64,000 nt of DNA, taken from the NCBI RefSeq assembly GCF_029784155.1, contig NC_073692.1:241509756-241573755 (forward strand). Direction: 5' to 3'. Below are positions 1 through 12,409 of this stretch, one piece after another (the first letter of the stretch is position 1; the number at the start of each line of letters is the position of its first letter). The position numbers and the translations under genes were made by a program. Under the pieces are notes generated by a model that was given only the letters and a program-made list of their open reading frames with translations, did no database searches and was not told the origin of the DNA. The stretch is from Uranotaenia lowii. Lineage: Eukaryota > Arthropoda > Insecta > Diptera > Culicidae.

Positions 1-1604
1 CTAAAATGCCTGGAACGACGAGTGTAACTTCAGTAATGTAGAGGTCCTACAGGGGTAAAGAATGATGTAGATTTGGCAGAGCAATCGAAAAAGTCATAAT
101 TCATTTAGCATAAGTGAGTCAGGAATGGGGAGATGCTTGAAGTTGAAACGCGTGAATGTAGAAATTACAATGTACACTTTCGTGGCAGGGATCATTAAAG
201 TTACTTTATGAAGGCGACTAAGAAATGGTTAGTACTTTTCCTAACGAAAACAGCTCGCCTTGTTTATGAACTGTTCTCAAAATAGTTACAGTTCATTCAT
301 GTTACTAATATTTGGATCTTATTCAAGCTACTGAATAGGAAAGCAAGACTTCTTTAGTCCTATGCTAACAAATGTGCTGCTGAAATATAACCTGCTAATT
401 GTGCACTATTTCAGATAGCTGCAAATTTAATTTTAATTGAATGAATCTTTTGATGACAGGGATGCGTTAACTCGACTTAATTTAGAACTTATTAAGAACA
501 ACTTTGAATAAAATAAAGCCATCTTAAATGTCCACAACCATAATTTGTTATCAGTTTATTTTTCTTCAATCGATTTTTTGCATTCTATATGTTAACTGGT
601 GGAAGAAAAGTCTTGAAACAACACAATTTTGCCTTTATTTGTACACCCATTCAATCAAGCACTGAATGGGCTTGTTTTTTCTAACAATAACAGCACTGCA
701 AATAAAGTCATTTGTGTTCAACATTGTTCTTCGATGGAAAAGCGCTGTCAGAATGAAAAAGGAATGAACTCCAACAGCTAAATTGTAGCCGGGGACAAAA
801 AAAAACGAACGATGACAACATCAAGGACTTGATTAGCTGCCGACCACAAACATCACCTACACCCATTGCTGGATATAATAACTTAATTTTCCGGACTACA
901 AATGCACTTTTTGTAAGGTGGATATCGTTTGCACCTTAATGACTCCATCAAACAAGCCACCGCTGCTGTTCTTTTCATGTGTGGCGTTGGGTCACCACCT
1001 TAGGCGTTCGTAGGTTTGCTTCGAATAGAATGTCCTCACATTCGGATATATCAAGGGGGTTTTTCAAAAAATAGCACAGAATGACGGTAAAACCTTTTTT
1101 TTATCAAGAATCAAGACGCATGGACCGCATAAAAAAAGAAATTCGCTGTAAATTTGTTGCATAAGCAAAGGCGATTCATAAATACCGCGCGTCAGATAAC
1201 AATGTAATTGGGAGGTATGGTTAAAATTTGTCTATCTGGGATCGATCTTTCTCATTTTATTACTCGATTTTTTGGATCGATTTTTAAGCCTTGGGAAATA
1301 CAATAGACCATTATAGAATCGACTTTTTCTCTGTTGAAACTAAATAAATATCTCAATTCGATGCAACTAGGAACAGTATGGATAATTTTTTGTTTTAGTT
1401 ACGCTGTAATGCGATAAATCTTGGGTTCTGCATTCTTGTGATCAATAATATAATATTTAAAAGCAAATCTTGATAAATCTAAGCCTTTTTACTAAAGAAA
1501 GAATGTTGATTTTGGGTGAAACTAAAAATTGATCTTGAGTGGGACTATTTTGTAATAGCTCTCAATCCTATTCTTTGTGTATCATGAGGCATATGAGGCA
1601 TAAT
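1..1604. other. Unassigned AT-rich DNA
   Basis: No reading frame, RNA gene or terminal repeat that I can support is visible. Short homopolymer runs only. It reads like intergenic or intronic insect DNA. Confidence 0.5.
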
Positions 1605-1757
1605 GCAACACTTTTCAACTTCAATGGCTTCTAAAAGCTTAATGTCCACAGATAATCATACTGCTTGTACATCAAAAGTTTTAAGGTAAACAATTGGTGT
1701 CTGAACCTTAAGAATATCTGTGTACATAATTTAGCCATTGAAACTGAAAAACGTTGC
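1605..1757. repeat. Imperfect foldback, MITE-like
   Basis: The outer 25 bases (1605-1629) match the reverse complement of 1733-1757 with few mismatches; both arms start GCAAC and run into CAATGGCT. The pairing continues inward through a shared CACAGATA word, and a smaller inner stem (TTAAGGT against ACCTTAA) sits at the centre. No clean target duplication is visible. It is a small foldback or MITE; a hairpin RNA is possible but only inferred. Confidence 0.6.
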
Positions 1758-3060
1758 ATTTATCAAAACTACCAACAGTACCAAATCACAATCTTATTAC
1801 ACTTTTTTGCTCTCTATCTAATTTGGTAAACATTCTGCTTAGTTCTGATACGCCCGCTTTTTAAAGAACAAAACACCTTTTCCACTCATAATCCGATTAA
1901 TATCTATGTTTTTATGCCGGTTTAAGCCACAATTCAAAAACAATTTAATATTCAGTTAGTAATCAAATCCTGCTCATGCACATCATCAAACGGCAATTCT
2001 CAATCGTCGGGTCAGTAAAACCGAAATCATGAAAACCGACATTCATTAGGATCCGATCGGCAGCAGAAATCGGAAGCGGAGAGCAAATCTAGATCATGAT
2101 GAATAATTGATGGTTCCCGCAAATTGAAGCAGCAAGTGACAGTTGGTATCTAAACTGGACCTCATGGTTCTCGGTTCTCCTTTTGCAGTCCTCCTTCCGA
2201 ATCCGTCCTACCCAGGAGGCTTCCGAAGTCGTCGAAAAATGCATGATAAACCGATGGACATCATGCATTGGCGTTTGATGGTGGCCTTTTTTTCTGACTA
2301 CACACAAGAAGCAGGGAACGAGGCTGGCAGGATATCAATCGTTTATTCATGAGTCGAACATCAAAACTTGAGCGTAGGTTCTCGGTGAGCCGTCAAAGAT
2401 GTGCATATATTTTATTTGTTTTCAAGTTTATAGTTCTTGGAATTCTAATTCAGAGTCATGGAAGGTTGACTGGTGAAAGTTTCGAATTATTGGTATGACA
2501 ATAAAAGACTTTGAAAACTTAGTTTCGTGACAGCACCTTTCAAGCAGCTGAGTTCAAAAGGGTAGAAAACAAGCGCCTTTGGGTAGACAATGCTTATTGT
2601 GTATAATACCTATTACTTTAAAAAGCATCAAAGAACGTAAACACAAGCTTATATGACTACAACGACTTGTTTGTCATGGTCGAAATACCTTAAAACTAAT
2701 GGCGTATTTTTTTTTATTCCGGATTTGGTTCTGAAACTGTCCGAATAAAAAAACTACTTTCGGGTTTCGAGTTATTCCATACGTAGGTGTGCGTGAGAAC
2801 GAGCGCAATGTTTACATGCAGCTATCATTTTGTTCTCCCTTCTGGATTTCTTCACACGGTTCTTCACATCCGGATTGCCTTTTTTCGTGTCCGGATGGCA
2901 CTGGACAGCATATAGTACGATTTTGCTTGGCTGAGAGGTTAAAAATCGCGGCAATAATCATTTTCCCGTTCATTATTTCAACTGTTTTGCTTTCAGCCAA
3001 AAACAACTGTTTAATGTTTTGACAACAACGTTGAGAGTATTGGTGAACTTCTCGCAAAAC
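1758..3060. other. Unassigned DNA
   Basis: Short open frames near 2.1-2.35 kb and 2.8-3.05 kb overlap on both strands and resemble no family I know. I see no structured repeat. Nothing supportable. Confidence 0.5.
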
Positions 3061-4128
3061 TGACTTTCTTCTCAGGGCGACTCTGTCCGTTTTTCGATCG
3101 AACCTAGTTTGCCTCTAGAGCAATAAATGAGCACGATGACAGCAGTTAGAGCGAACCTAGGTTGCCTCTGGTTTGCCTCCAGGTGAAAAAAATACGGTAT
3201 AAGATTGGCAACACTGAAGGACAGCGCAAAGCGGAGACAGGAAAATGGAACACTGAGAGAAAACGGGAGGTTATTTCGAGGTGGAGTTCGATCAGCTCGG
3301 GGATTTCGATTGCGACCACGATCGAAAGCAGACCATAGTCTCCGTCACCGAGAAAATACCAAAGAGTCCCGTTCGCCACGTTCCACGCGTTGGACGTCTT
3401 CCGGTCGAAGGGCCAAGCCAACGACCCCAAAGGCAGTCGCTCACCCAAATCGTCCGTCGCTACTGGTCATCCGAGCTTAAGAAGTTGTCAGTTCACTGCT
3501 GCTGACTACGAAGCCGACCGCTTTAGTACTCGCCACCTCTAAAGTCGTCCAGGTCCACCCATCATCCAAGCTATTGGTAATCGTCATCCACGCGGCCTTG
3601 GTCCCATACTATCCGGCTCTGTTTGCTATCCGGGACCCACTTCCGGTTTTATTCGCCGCCGTGAGAGCTCAGGCGCTTACGAAAACGTGCATCCTCTGTC
3701 GCCACCACTCGCCAGGAGCACCACGTGAGCCACCAGGTATGAGCACAACCGTGTTTGTCAGTTCAGCCGCCATCAGCGACTGTATGTCAATATAACCTCC
3801 TTAAACAACTCCCTCTCCAAAATGTACAAATAAAAATGTAAAATGTGATTCAAACCTGTTTTGTGCACGCCACCCGAAACCCCTTTCTTACTAAGTTTGT
3901 TATGCCCAAGTCCGCCTGTTTGTAATTGTGACCTAAGGTCGAGGTCTTCTTCCTTCTTATTAGTTCGCTACTAATTACGGAATTCCGCTCCCGAAGATCT
4001 GAGTTTTGTGTTTGAACTTCTAGCCGAATAGTCGACTTTTTATTCTGTGATGTCGTCGTGAGTCGCGTGTAGCCTAGCTACAGTGAAAATTGCTATTGTT
4101 ATAAACAATAGCATACCAAATCTGTGAA
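3061..4128 (+). promoter_or_regulatory. Retroelement 5' region (LTR or 5'UTR-like)
   Basis: This stretch is clearly GC-richer than its surroundings. Two direct repeats of a GAACCTAG-TTGCCTCT word lie at 3100-3120 and 3153-3171, just before a TATA-like TATAAG at 3198. A polyadenylation signal AATAAA is at 3829. It leads straight into a gag-like ORF1 start at 4129. I infer a retroelement promoter and leader, either an LTR fragment or a long non-LTR 5'UTR; LTR borders could not be fixed. Open frames inside it (3205-3480, 3281-3505, 3574-3795) look like by-products of base composition. Confidence 0.4.
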
Positions 4129-4480
4129 ATGGCACCCAAAATGGAAGAAGCGAGAACCAACACGTTTCGAATTTTTTTCGGACCCGGAAAATCTGAGCCA
4201 TCAGATCACGCAATTTTTCAGTTCCTGCGTAAGAGGATGAATCTGGTTTCCGGGGATCTTCTATCAATGTACAAGGAACCTAAAGAGCATTGTGTCAACT
4301 GTTACATTTACTGTTGCGTCAACCATTTTCAAGTACGTTCAAGTGTTTAATCTTCCTCCGGAAATAGAAGATAGGGAGTTATGTGAAGTATTTTCGAAAT
4401 TTGGCACCATACAACATGTGGTTCGCGAAAAATATGCATCGAAGACTGGATTTCCAATTTGGACATCTGGCTCGCGTTTG

Positions 4481-5725
4481 TTGGCGATTTGCAGCTAGAA
4501 ACGACTCCTAGAGGGCACTGCGATTGAAATGATGATGTTATCGATTCAAACGTCATTCCTCATAGTATTTTTTCAAAACATTAAAGAAATTAGCCAAAAT
4601 TTCGTTATTCAAAGAAATGAAATAGGGTTGGTGAATAAGGTAAGAAAAAGTGATTTTCTCAATTGTTAATAGTTTTTACAAGTTAATTCTTATATCTCTG
4701 ATAATTTTTGGTTTTCTGAATAAAATGTGCCGTTTCCATTTTGAAACAACCCGGAATCCTAAAGCTATGAAGTTTCCTGTTCAACTTTCGGAATCAAGAC
4801 ATGGAATGGAGCAGGATTTTTGATTGTCTTGCTAGAAACCGCTCGTAGTCAATTATTTCCAAGTATTTGGAAGATGGCGATTTCTTTGCAGGTAAAAATT
4901 TTCACCATTTCTAACATTGATTGGCTTTGAAAATTTATAGATTTATGAAACTTAACATTTTAGATGCTTGAAGAAATAACTCGGTCAAAAAACCAACTGC
5001 ATTTTTTGACTGCTCATCGCAGATCGCAGGAAAGCGAAAATTAGTCTGCTCTTCCAAAGTCTAACTCATCCAAGGAATTGAAAGCAACTGCTCAATGATA
5101 ACATCGTTTGGAATGATCTGCCTTATGTTTTATTGAAATTTGTTGACACACGTTATTCCAATAAACTTTTTTTAACGTTTTATTCTATCTTTGCATCATG
5201 CTCGAGCATCATCCGTAGACGAAAGCTCTACTTTTCGGAACATTAAAAAATAAATTGTTGAAAACCATTTATATGATAGGGTCTCAAAATACCGAATCAA
5301 AGCTAGTGAAAAGACCAAACATATATTCAACTTACGTGTCCTGATTCAGATTTTTCTTCCAAAACTGGATTTATTTTGCTTGAAAACGTCGGATAGAATC
5401 ACCAGCGAAGTTTTGCATATTTATCAAAATGATTTCTAACAGGAAAGCCTGTTGTGGATCGCATAAAAATTTAACATTGATTCTGTTTACGTTGAATATT
5501 ATATTTTTACGCAAAAATCATCTGAACTACTAAATTGAAGATTTTCTTACTCGATGTTGTTATTTTTATTGATCGAAATAAAACGGGTTCTGCAAAAAAC
5601 TTTATTTTAAAAGCAATTTATATTTACTGCCATGTTAGAAATCTGCTATCATCACCCTTTTGTTAGTACCGTAAGTGAAAATCAGTTGGCGCTGCATGTC
5701 AAAAAGTTTTGCTGCAAATCGCCAA
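4481..5725. mobile_element. MITE-like insertion in ORF1, 15-bp inverted ends
   Basis: The exact 15-base end TTGGCGATTTGCAGC (4481-4495) is repeated in reverse complement at 5711-5725. The two copies sit at the points where the ORF1 frame is lost and regained. Next to the right end, a GCGCCAACT word gives a second partial inner repeat. The duplicated target is not clear: TTG on the left against TTA on the right would fit a 3-bp duplication with one change. The 1.2 kb interior has no recognisable transposase, so it is non-autonomous. Superfamily is not assigned. Confidence 0.65.
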
Positions 5726-5770
5726 TTACGATGGCCTATTGAATAAATGCTTCGTTTGTGGTAGTTCCGA

Positions 5771-6437
5771 CATGGTCTCCAATTTTCATTCAATCATTTG
5801 AATCTAGGCTGCTTTGGAAGTTCACAATCGAATAACTTTTTTTGCCAAAAGAAAACTTATAAGTTTCAGGTTGCTATGAAAGTCAGTAACCAAAACATTT
5901 AGAACGGTCCGCATAACAGTCAAATGAAAGAAATTTTTTTTCGATTGAAAATCATCGCTTTCAATTTTATGCCTTGCTGAAAATCTTCATATAAGTAGAT
6001 TACTAGTCTAAAAATACAAATTATTAGGACGGTTTTCACAGAATCAAGCTGTCAAAATTTAAAAAAACTATTTTTTTAACATTAGAATTTTTTGTTGCTT
6101 TAAGATCGATTCCTTTTACTTAAACAAAAATTAATATAAATATTAAATGAATTTAGAGTTCTTGGCTTAGTTCCTTTTTAAAAAAAAATATAATCACAAA
6201 AAATCTAAATTGAAAAAAAAATTACATAAAAATAACAATTTTCATTTTCGTTTGAAATTGAAGATCTCGATTTTCATTTGAAAATCATCAGGTGCACTTT
6301 GAAAATCATTAACGTCATCATCATTCGAAACACCGGCGAATTTCAACTGAAATCATCGTAAGCAAACTTACAGCAGTATGCTTTGGCCTTTCATTTGAAA
6401 GATTTTCCTGTTGTGAATGTGAAAATTGAAGACGCTG
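5771..6437. mobile_element. hAT MITE inside a zinc knuckle
   Basis: The element is flanked on both sides by the same 8 bases, AGTTCCGA (5763-5770 and 6438-6445), the duplication length of hAT elements. Its ends are inverted: the left starts CATGGTCTCCAATTTTCA and the right, read inward, starts CAGCGTCTTCAATTTTCA, 15 of 18 identical. Removing it rejoins a CCHC zinc knuckle in frame. The 667-bp interior is AT-rich, includes CATTTGAAA-type repeated words, and encodes nothing. Confidence 0.85.
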
Positions 6438-6939
6438 AGTTCCGAGCACATGAAGGCTAACTGCCCTAAACGAGTGACAGCGAATTATCGGTTAAATACA
6501 GTGCGGTGTAGCGACATTGTTGCTGGACCTAGTCCTGTGGCAGTTGCTGATAGTCAAAAAGATAGCATAGCTATGCCTAGGCCTTTGTTCGAAATTGATC
6601 GACGATTCGAAGCAGATGGCCAAAGAGGATGAGAACCGGGTTGGAGGAAAGGAGAATGCTCCAGAGAATCAGTATGAAGTTTTGGAAACACCTGATGAAA
6701 CCGAAGAGCACGATGGCGTTGTGATGGCTGAGGAAGGGCAAGCTAACACGAAAACAATTTCGGAGCCGACAAAACGTGGTCGGATTGCAATAAAAGCTGA
6801 TGGTAGAACTGAGTCCGAAACTTCAACAGCGTCGGGATCGGGAGCGGTAAAGATGGTACCTTCGGCTAGAATTTCGCTAGCTCAAAGTATGCCTACACGT
6901 GGTAGATCAAAATCTAAGCAGCAAAGAGAGCATTCATAG

Positions 6940-7625
6940 GTTGTTTCATTTGACTCAGTAGTTATGAGTTAAATTGAGATAAATAAATTTGATTATTTGT
7001 TTATGGTGAAGTTAATTTTAATTCCATCGGAGAAAAACACAACTGTAGGTTTAATTTAATTTAGATTATTATAAAATGTAATAGAGAAATCGAAAAAAAA
7101 GATCAATTGCTCATTTGATCTGACGACTAATGCGATCCCTTGACCACTTTTTCTGTGGAGTAGGCAGAATCGGTTAATTTTGTATTCCACGCGTGAGTAC
7201 AAAAATGTACTAAAATTTGAAGAAACCACGTTTTCAACAATTTAACTTAAGTTGCTATTTTCCGTCAGATCCTTCCGAGTGCAAATAAAAGTGCAGTTAG
7301 TTTATTTAGTGCGATTCACGTTTTGAAAAAAAAAGTTGGTTTGTCAATGTTGTACGTTTTGAGTTTTTTTCGAAACCGAATTCCTAAAACAGATTGCTGG
7401 AGGTACCGATCTACCTACAATCCGATCACGACGGTCCAAGAGCAGGTTATTCACGCTGAGCGAACGCCATCATCGAACCACCCAACATCTCGTGGTACGT
7501 TTCGTCCGACGAGCACACCGTAGATCGGCGAAACGGCATACGCGTGGCGGCCACCCTGGAGTCATTATTCCACCCCATTGGAGAACCCATATAGATTGTT
7601 CTGCAGCCTCTCACTTTCAAGCCTG
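6940..7625. other. 3' flank of the ORF1 relic and unassigned DNA
   Basis: After the ORF1 stop there is an AATAAA at 6982 and AT-rich DNA to about 7330. From 7380 to 7620 the sequence is richer in G+C, with short overlapping frames on both strands. No family is recognised. Confidence 0.4.
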
Positions 7626-7800
7626 CCACCACAGCTCAGTTGGTTTGTCAGTGCTTAAGCGCTCGTTACCACAGTAACCTCTAGGTCACGAGTTCGAATC
7701 TGGATTCTTGAGAACTTTTACCATCAAGCATGGTTAAGGCAAGGCGCGCGCGCACATGATTTGATATTGGATAATAATCACCAACAACCCAAACCAAATC
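7626..7800 (+). repeat. tRNA-derived SINE
   Basis: A pol III internal promoter is visible. An A-box-like CAGCTCAGTTGG lies at 7632-7643 and a B-box-like GAGTTCGAATC at 7690-7700, spaced as in a tRNA. The cloverleaf is not complete and no CCA-side acceptor stem pairs, so this is a SINE head and not a tRNA gene. The body runs past a short GC dinucleotide run near 7745. The 3' limit is approximate. Confidence 0.7.
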
Positions 7801-8473
7801 AAAACCCAATAATTTAATTTGCACATGATAAGAGTCATAAATTCATAAATTTTTATGGCTAATAAAGCTTGTTGAAAAACATTTTGATGTAGTTTTTTCT
7901 TTAGACTTTTGTTGGAGAGTTGTAGACATTGTTGTTCCGGTCCGTTGACTTCCGTTGTTTTTTTTCAGCTCCTTTGCTGCCTTCTACGCGATCTTAGCAA
8001 ACTTGTACGGGGAAAGTGGGTCGGTTAAAAAAATTCTAAGGAACTTGTTTTCTTATTCAGTTAGTATTTTCGGGACTAACTTAGGATTTGTCTTCTTACC
8101 TTGGTTTTCTCCGGTAATTATTCGGGGATATTTGATTGAGGGTCAACGGATTGAGGAACGGTTGGGTGATCATAATCAAAGGCCATACAGAATACACCCA
8201 CCCTATTGATGGGTCTTTTAGCCGGGCAAGCACCAAACAGGGGGATGATCTTCTCGGATTGGCGCATTTAAATCATCCGCTCAGCACCACGATTACACCC
8301 ACGCCCGACTGCCTCCCGTTGCACTATTGTCACACTCGTTCCAAAACAAAAAAGGGGTACTGTGGGAAGCCAGCATATGGTACCCACAAAAAATGTAATA
8401 CGGTACATAATATTCTAGTCAGCTTTCCCAGTAGTTGGGTTTAACTTCGGAAAATTCAATATCCCACTTGATA
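7801..8473. other. Unassigned DNA left of the mariner
   Basis: Holds a moderately GC-rich block at 8130-8440 with an open frame on the plus strand that matches nothing I recognise. It may be the edge of an older element. No terminal repeats found. Confidence 0.4.
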
Positions 8474-9751
8474 AAGCATGGATCACCATAAATCTGGGCG
8501 CATTAAAAAGGGTCTATCTCGGAGCTATGTAAACGAACTAAATATTTGTTTACTCAAAATGTAGGGTTTTTATTGCACTTTAAAGGAAGAATAATAATAA
8601 AAAAAAATATTCCGATGTTGTTTTGATGTAATTTCGAACTTTTCGTCGAGAACCACTCATCATAGTTTGGACACCCTATTCGCTGACCTCAGCGGTCATT
8701 TTGTTTCACAATCTCTTTATCTCTGTTGCATCCCGAGACGTCCTACCATTCTTCTTCATCTTCTGCTTGACAATTGCCCAAAATTTTTCGAAAGGGCGGA
8801 ATTGAGGGCAGTTGGGTGGATTGACAAAATCCATCCCGATACCACTGTAGTACATCTTTGCTGTAGTGGCAGCTAGCCAAATCTGGCGAAAACTTTACTT
8901 ATCCTTTGTGAGATCTAATGTACGAAAAAAAAACGTTTTTTAGGCACTCCTCCTTGTACATTTCAGAGTCCATGGTCTTGTTTTTCTAAAACCGGGGTTT
9001 TTCGTCCGCAGCTGCAAATACCTTGCCAGATCAAACAATTTCTTGCAAACTTATCGGCAAAAACGAATTTGAACTTGGCGGGGACATCACCTCGACCAGT
9101 GGCTTTGTAAAATTTTTGGCCAGGAAGCCGCCCAAAATCCATCTTCACGTACGTTTCGTCATCCATAAGGATGCATCCGTCGTACTTCGTTAGAACCTTG
9201 TGGTATAACTGCCGGGCCCGTCCTTTGGCTTCTACATTCTTCTTCAATGTCAGGTTTGGTTGCTTACTGACCCGATAAGATCGTATTCCTTCGCGCGGAC
9301 GAATCCTTCTGACGGTGCACCGGTTGGCATTGAATGTTTTGGCGATGTCATAGTTCGTCATAGTTTACCTTGATCGTTCTCAACACCTTCAAATGCAATT
9401 TCCGATCCTTAGGTCCACTATAACGCTTGGTATGAACCTGCCGATCGATAGAAAGCATCTCACGGAAACGTTTAAGAACGCTGCACACGGTCGATTTGAC
9501 CATCTTTACAGATTTCGCGATTTTTGAACCAGACCACGTCGGGTTTTTGACGTGGGTGTCCAAAATCAATTTTCATTTCGCGGCTTCCATAACGTGTAAC
9601 TTTTTTGGAACAAAACGAATCGTAATGAAATTTTCAGCACTGATAGAGGAAACAATTCCGAACAAAGTACAGTCAAAACATTACAGATCCGACAACTAGG
9701 AGCGCTATGGTATAATAAACAGTGCGTCCAGATTTATCGTGATCCATGCTT
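8474..9751 (-). mobile_element. mariner element, about full length, TA target site
   Basis: Inverted ends are about 27 bp, reading AAGCATGGATCACCATAAAT on the left and nearly the same from the right, with a TA on each outer side (8472-8473 and 9752-9753). At 1278 bp it is the usual size of a complete mariner. The transposase relic on the minus strand fills the interior. Confidence 0.88.
8640..9590 (-). pseudogene. mariner transposase, DD37E type, decayed
   Basis: Read from 9590 leftward it begins MEAAK, hits an early stop, and continues LILDTHVKNPTWSGSKIAK, a helix-turn-helix region. A frameshift lies near 9360. The catalytic part then contains LMDDETYVKMDFGRLPG (first Asp) at about 9150-9200, then WQGICSCG. 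A stop and frame changes follow near 8960. Decayed remains of PDLASCHYSKDVLQWYR (second Asp) and the RPIEKFWAIVKQ-like region (Glu) continue to about 8640, in shifting frames. These are the signature blocks of the IS630/Tc1/mariner DD37E group known from mosquitoes. It cannot make an active enzyme in this state. Confidence 0.85.
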
Positions 9752-12409
9752 TACTTACAATACGTCTTTTTAAAATCTAATTATAAAAAATACTAGCCGC
9801 TTCAGCTGGAAATAGCGCTAAACTTATATGAATGAGGTAGTTATTTATTAAAGACGAAATAGGTAGCTTTCAACTTTGGAGTCATCTTAAATAGAAAGCT
9901 ACATTTACCTATTCAATATATAAATATAATTAGTTTTATGCAGATAGGGTCTTTACAACGACGTATATATCTTATTGGACTAAACACAATAATCGTAAAA
10001 ATTTGAACCCCCCTTCAATACGCTACAGCTGATGCCAATGGTCAATCAAACTATTGTCTTATAGATTCCACCTTCAACTCAGTCAGAAGAAACAGGCTTA
10101 ACTTCTCCACCAACAACGAACGGAAGTAAACCCAAATCACACCCCGGTAAATTCGATCCAAACCTGAATGGAATCGGAGGACGGACATAAGCCCATAAAC
10201 TATTCACTGTGATGCAATTTACAAACCAAAGCGGCTGGACTGGGACAAAAAGTTAAATCCTTCGGGAGAGTCCAGTCGCCCGATTCTTTTGCTTTGTGTC
10301 CGACGAAATCTTGAACCAGAGGCAGTGCAAAGAGAAAAAAAAGCGACACTCTACAGGTTTTCCTGTCCAGTTGATTCGGGCTGCAATCAGAAGCTGGTCA
10401 ACAGAAAATGCATTGTTAGAAAGGCAGGATTTCCTTCGTTAGTAGCATTCAATATCCTGACAGGTGGAACCTGAGAGAAGGATATGAATGAAAAATCTGT
10501 TTCTACAATTGTCCTTTTCCAATCTCCTGAGATCTCGAGAAAAAACAGAAGCAACAACAAAACATGGTCATTGGATTTGGTGGTTACCTATAACTTGCTA
10601 CTTCGCTGTATTTTTCTTTTTTATGACATATTTTTAACTTACGGATTGCAATATCCTTCTTGTAAGTTTTTGTGTAAAACATTCATCATCTCTTTCCCTT
10701 TGACGATTTTATTCTGGTTTAAGTTTAAAGGACTTTACTCAAAGCTGCCTCAAGAAAGAACCAATTTTTAAACCTCTTCGAAACTGCCAATAAGGGAAAA
10801 GTTCAGCAAACTCTAATAGCTTGTTTCCGGTGTGTGTGGTGCTCGAGTGGGAAATTAACCTGCCTTGACCCGGGTCACCAGAAATTACTTTCGACATGTC
10901 AATCGGTAGTATAATTTGCAGAACCGGGAAGCATGTTAAATTTTCAACTTTACCACGTCCACCAGCCGGAAAGGTGTCACGTGAAACGGTCATTCGGGTT
11001 ACGGAGAGCTGGTTTCGTTCGAGAGCTTATCTGCAATGTGCAGCCACAGCCATATTGGACGGCTGAACGGAGTTTTCGCACAAAGGAACATGGCTTGGTG
11101 AGCAGTTAATGACTAATTTATGGGAATTTCTTGGTGACTCTTTGGCATGCGAAAAAAATTCAATCTTCGAAAGTTAAGAGGACATTGTAGGCTGGATTAA
11201 AGCCATCGATTAACTTGCTTTGGAGTGTTATTATTATCGAATTACAAGGAGCGGTGAGTGATCGTTACATTTCAAAAGTTCAACCATATTCTGATTTTAA
11301 GTATTTGATGGGAAATTCATGGTGGGAAATTCAATGAGGAATACCAATATAATCTAAAAATTCAAGATTCAATATTTATAACTCCTTATGGAATAGCATA
11401 CTTAAAGGCTTATTCATTCCACATACTAACGTGATGTTTTATCTATTTTTCATCTGTAATAACTCACAACCAGAACTCGGGCGCTTTCGTAGAGTCATTG
11501 AGAAGCGCGGCAATCATAAGTCTCTGTGTGTATTTTCATAACTATTCATTTGACCGAAAAACTTTCTATGGAAGAAATTAAGGTGTTAATATGATATTTA
11601 ATGTAAAAATATGAAAAAAAAATTCATCGTTGATTACAAGAAATACTTTTACTTCATCATAAACTCAATTTTTTATCTTTGCACACTTTTTCAGTCATGT
11701 ATTGATCTATTGTTTTTACCACAGAAGCAAAACCTTTGCAAAATCATGATATTCTACACAAATTTACCTGGAAAAACCAATTGGAATCTAGTCGGAACCT
11801 TTTCATGAGTAGGCATCTCGAAGAATTTGACCTCTTAAATTCGGTTTTAACATAAATTTCCTGGTCCATCAGAACACATCTGTCACATTGCGTAAAACCC
11901 GGTTGCACAGATTGCGATCTATAGAATTACTCATTATTATTTATTTACTTGGTATCTACTAGTCATTCAACACTCTTTGCCTGCCGGAAACGGATTTATT
12001 GCATAGTTTAGGGGTCTGCATTCAGTTATCCCCAATAACCATAGACTTTTTACCATAGTTGAGATCAAGCGTTCCACTCCAATGCTTGGTTTGAACTTCA
12101 TGAGCATACTAGAGTGGCTACTTATGCTTCGTAACCATTTGAACAAAAAAATCAGAAAAAATCAACAGTTCATGAGTTTTCAAGTCGACAATGAAGAATT
12201 TCCGAAGCGATTGTGCAACATTATTTTTACCGTGTCTTTTTCCATCGTAAATATCTCTAACACACGTTAACTTAAAATTTTTGAAAAAATAGGCAAAATA
12301 GTCCTTTTTATAACCAACAAAATGTTACTAAAGTTTTGCATATCCGAGCTCTTGTAACGTAGCTATCACCGAACTGAAGTGCCCGGATACTAAATGATCA
12401 TAGCCTCAC
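9752..12409. other. Unassigned DNA, 2.6 kb
   Basis: I see no conserved frame. A small inverted word (GGACTGG... AGTCCAG) occurs near 10235-10275. Open frames at 10289-10771, 11611-11808 and 12082-12270 are low-complexity and not family-like. This is one of the less transposon-dense parts of the window. Confidence 0.45.

Larger units (their letters stand above)
4129..6939 (+). pseudogene. gag-like ORF1 of a retrotransposon, split in three
   Basis: The relic encodes a nucleic-acid-binding ORF1/gag-like protein. It starts MAPKMEEARTNTFRIFF at 4129. A frameshift or deletion near 4290 is followed by an RRM-like stretch containing FNLPPEIEDREL and VREKYASKTGFPIWTS, which mosquito non-LTR ORF1 proteins typically carry. 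The frame breaks at 4481. It resumes at about 5726 with YDGLLNKCFVCGSS, the first half of a CCHC zinc knuckle, breaks again at 5770, and resumes at 6438 with SSEHMKANCPKRV, the second half. A further frame change near 6600 leads to a charged C-terminal tail ending at 6939. An AATAAA at 6982 may end the transcript. No endonuclease or reverse transcriptase follows, so this is a dead fragment. Identity as gag-like ORF1 is firm; the clade is uncertain. Confidence 0.75.

Noticed and set aside
3205..3505. Overlapping plus- and minus-strand frames of 74-100 codons
   Set aside because: Several frames are open at once in a GC-rich patch; no known domain; more likely composition than coding.
7632..7701. 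Possible functional tRNA gene
   Set aside because: A- and B-boxes are present but acceptor and anticodon stems do not pair; it continues into a longer body as SINEs do.
8136..8444. 102-codon plus-strand frame
   Set aside because: No recognisable domain, no good start context, no codon pattern different from its neighbours.
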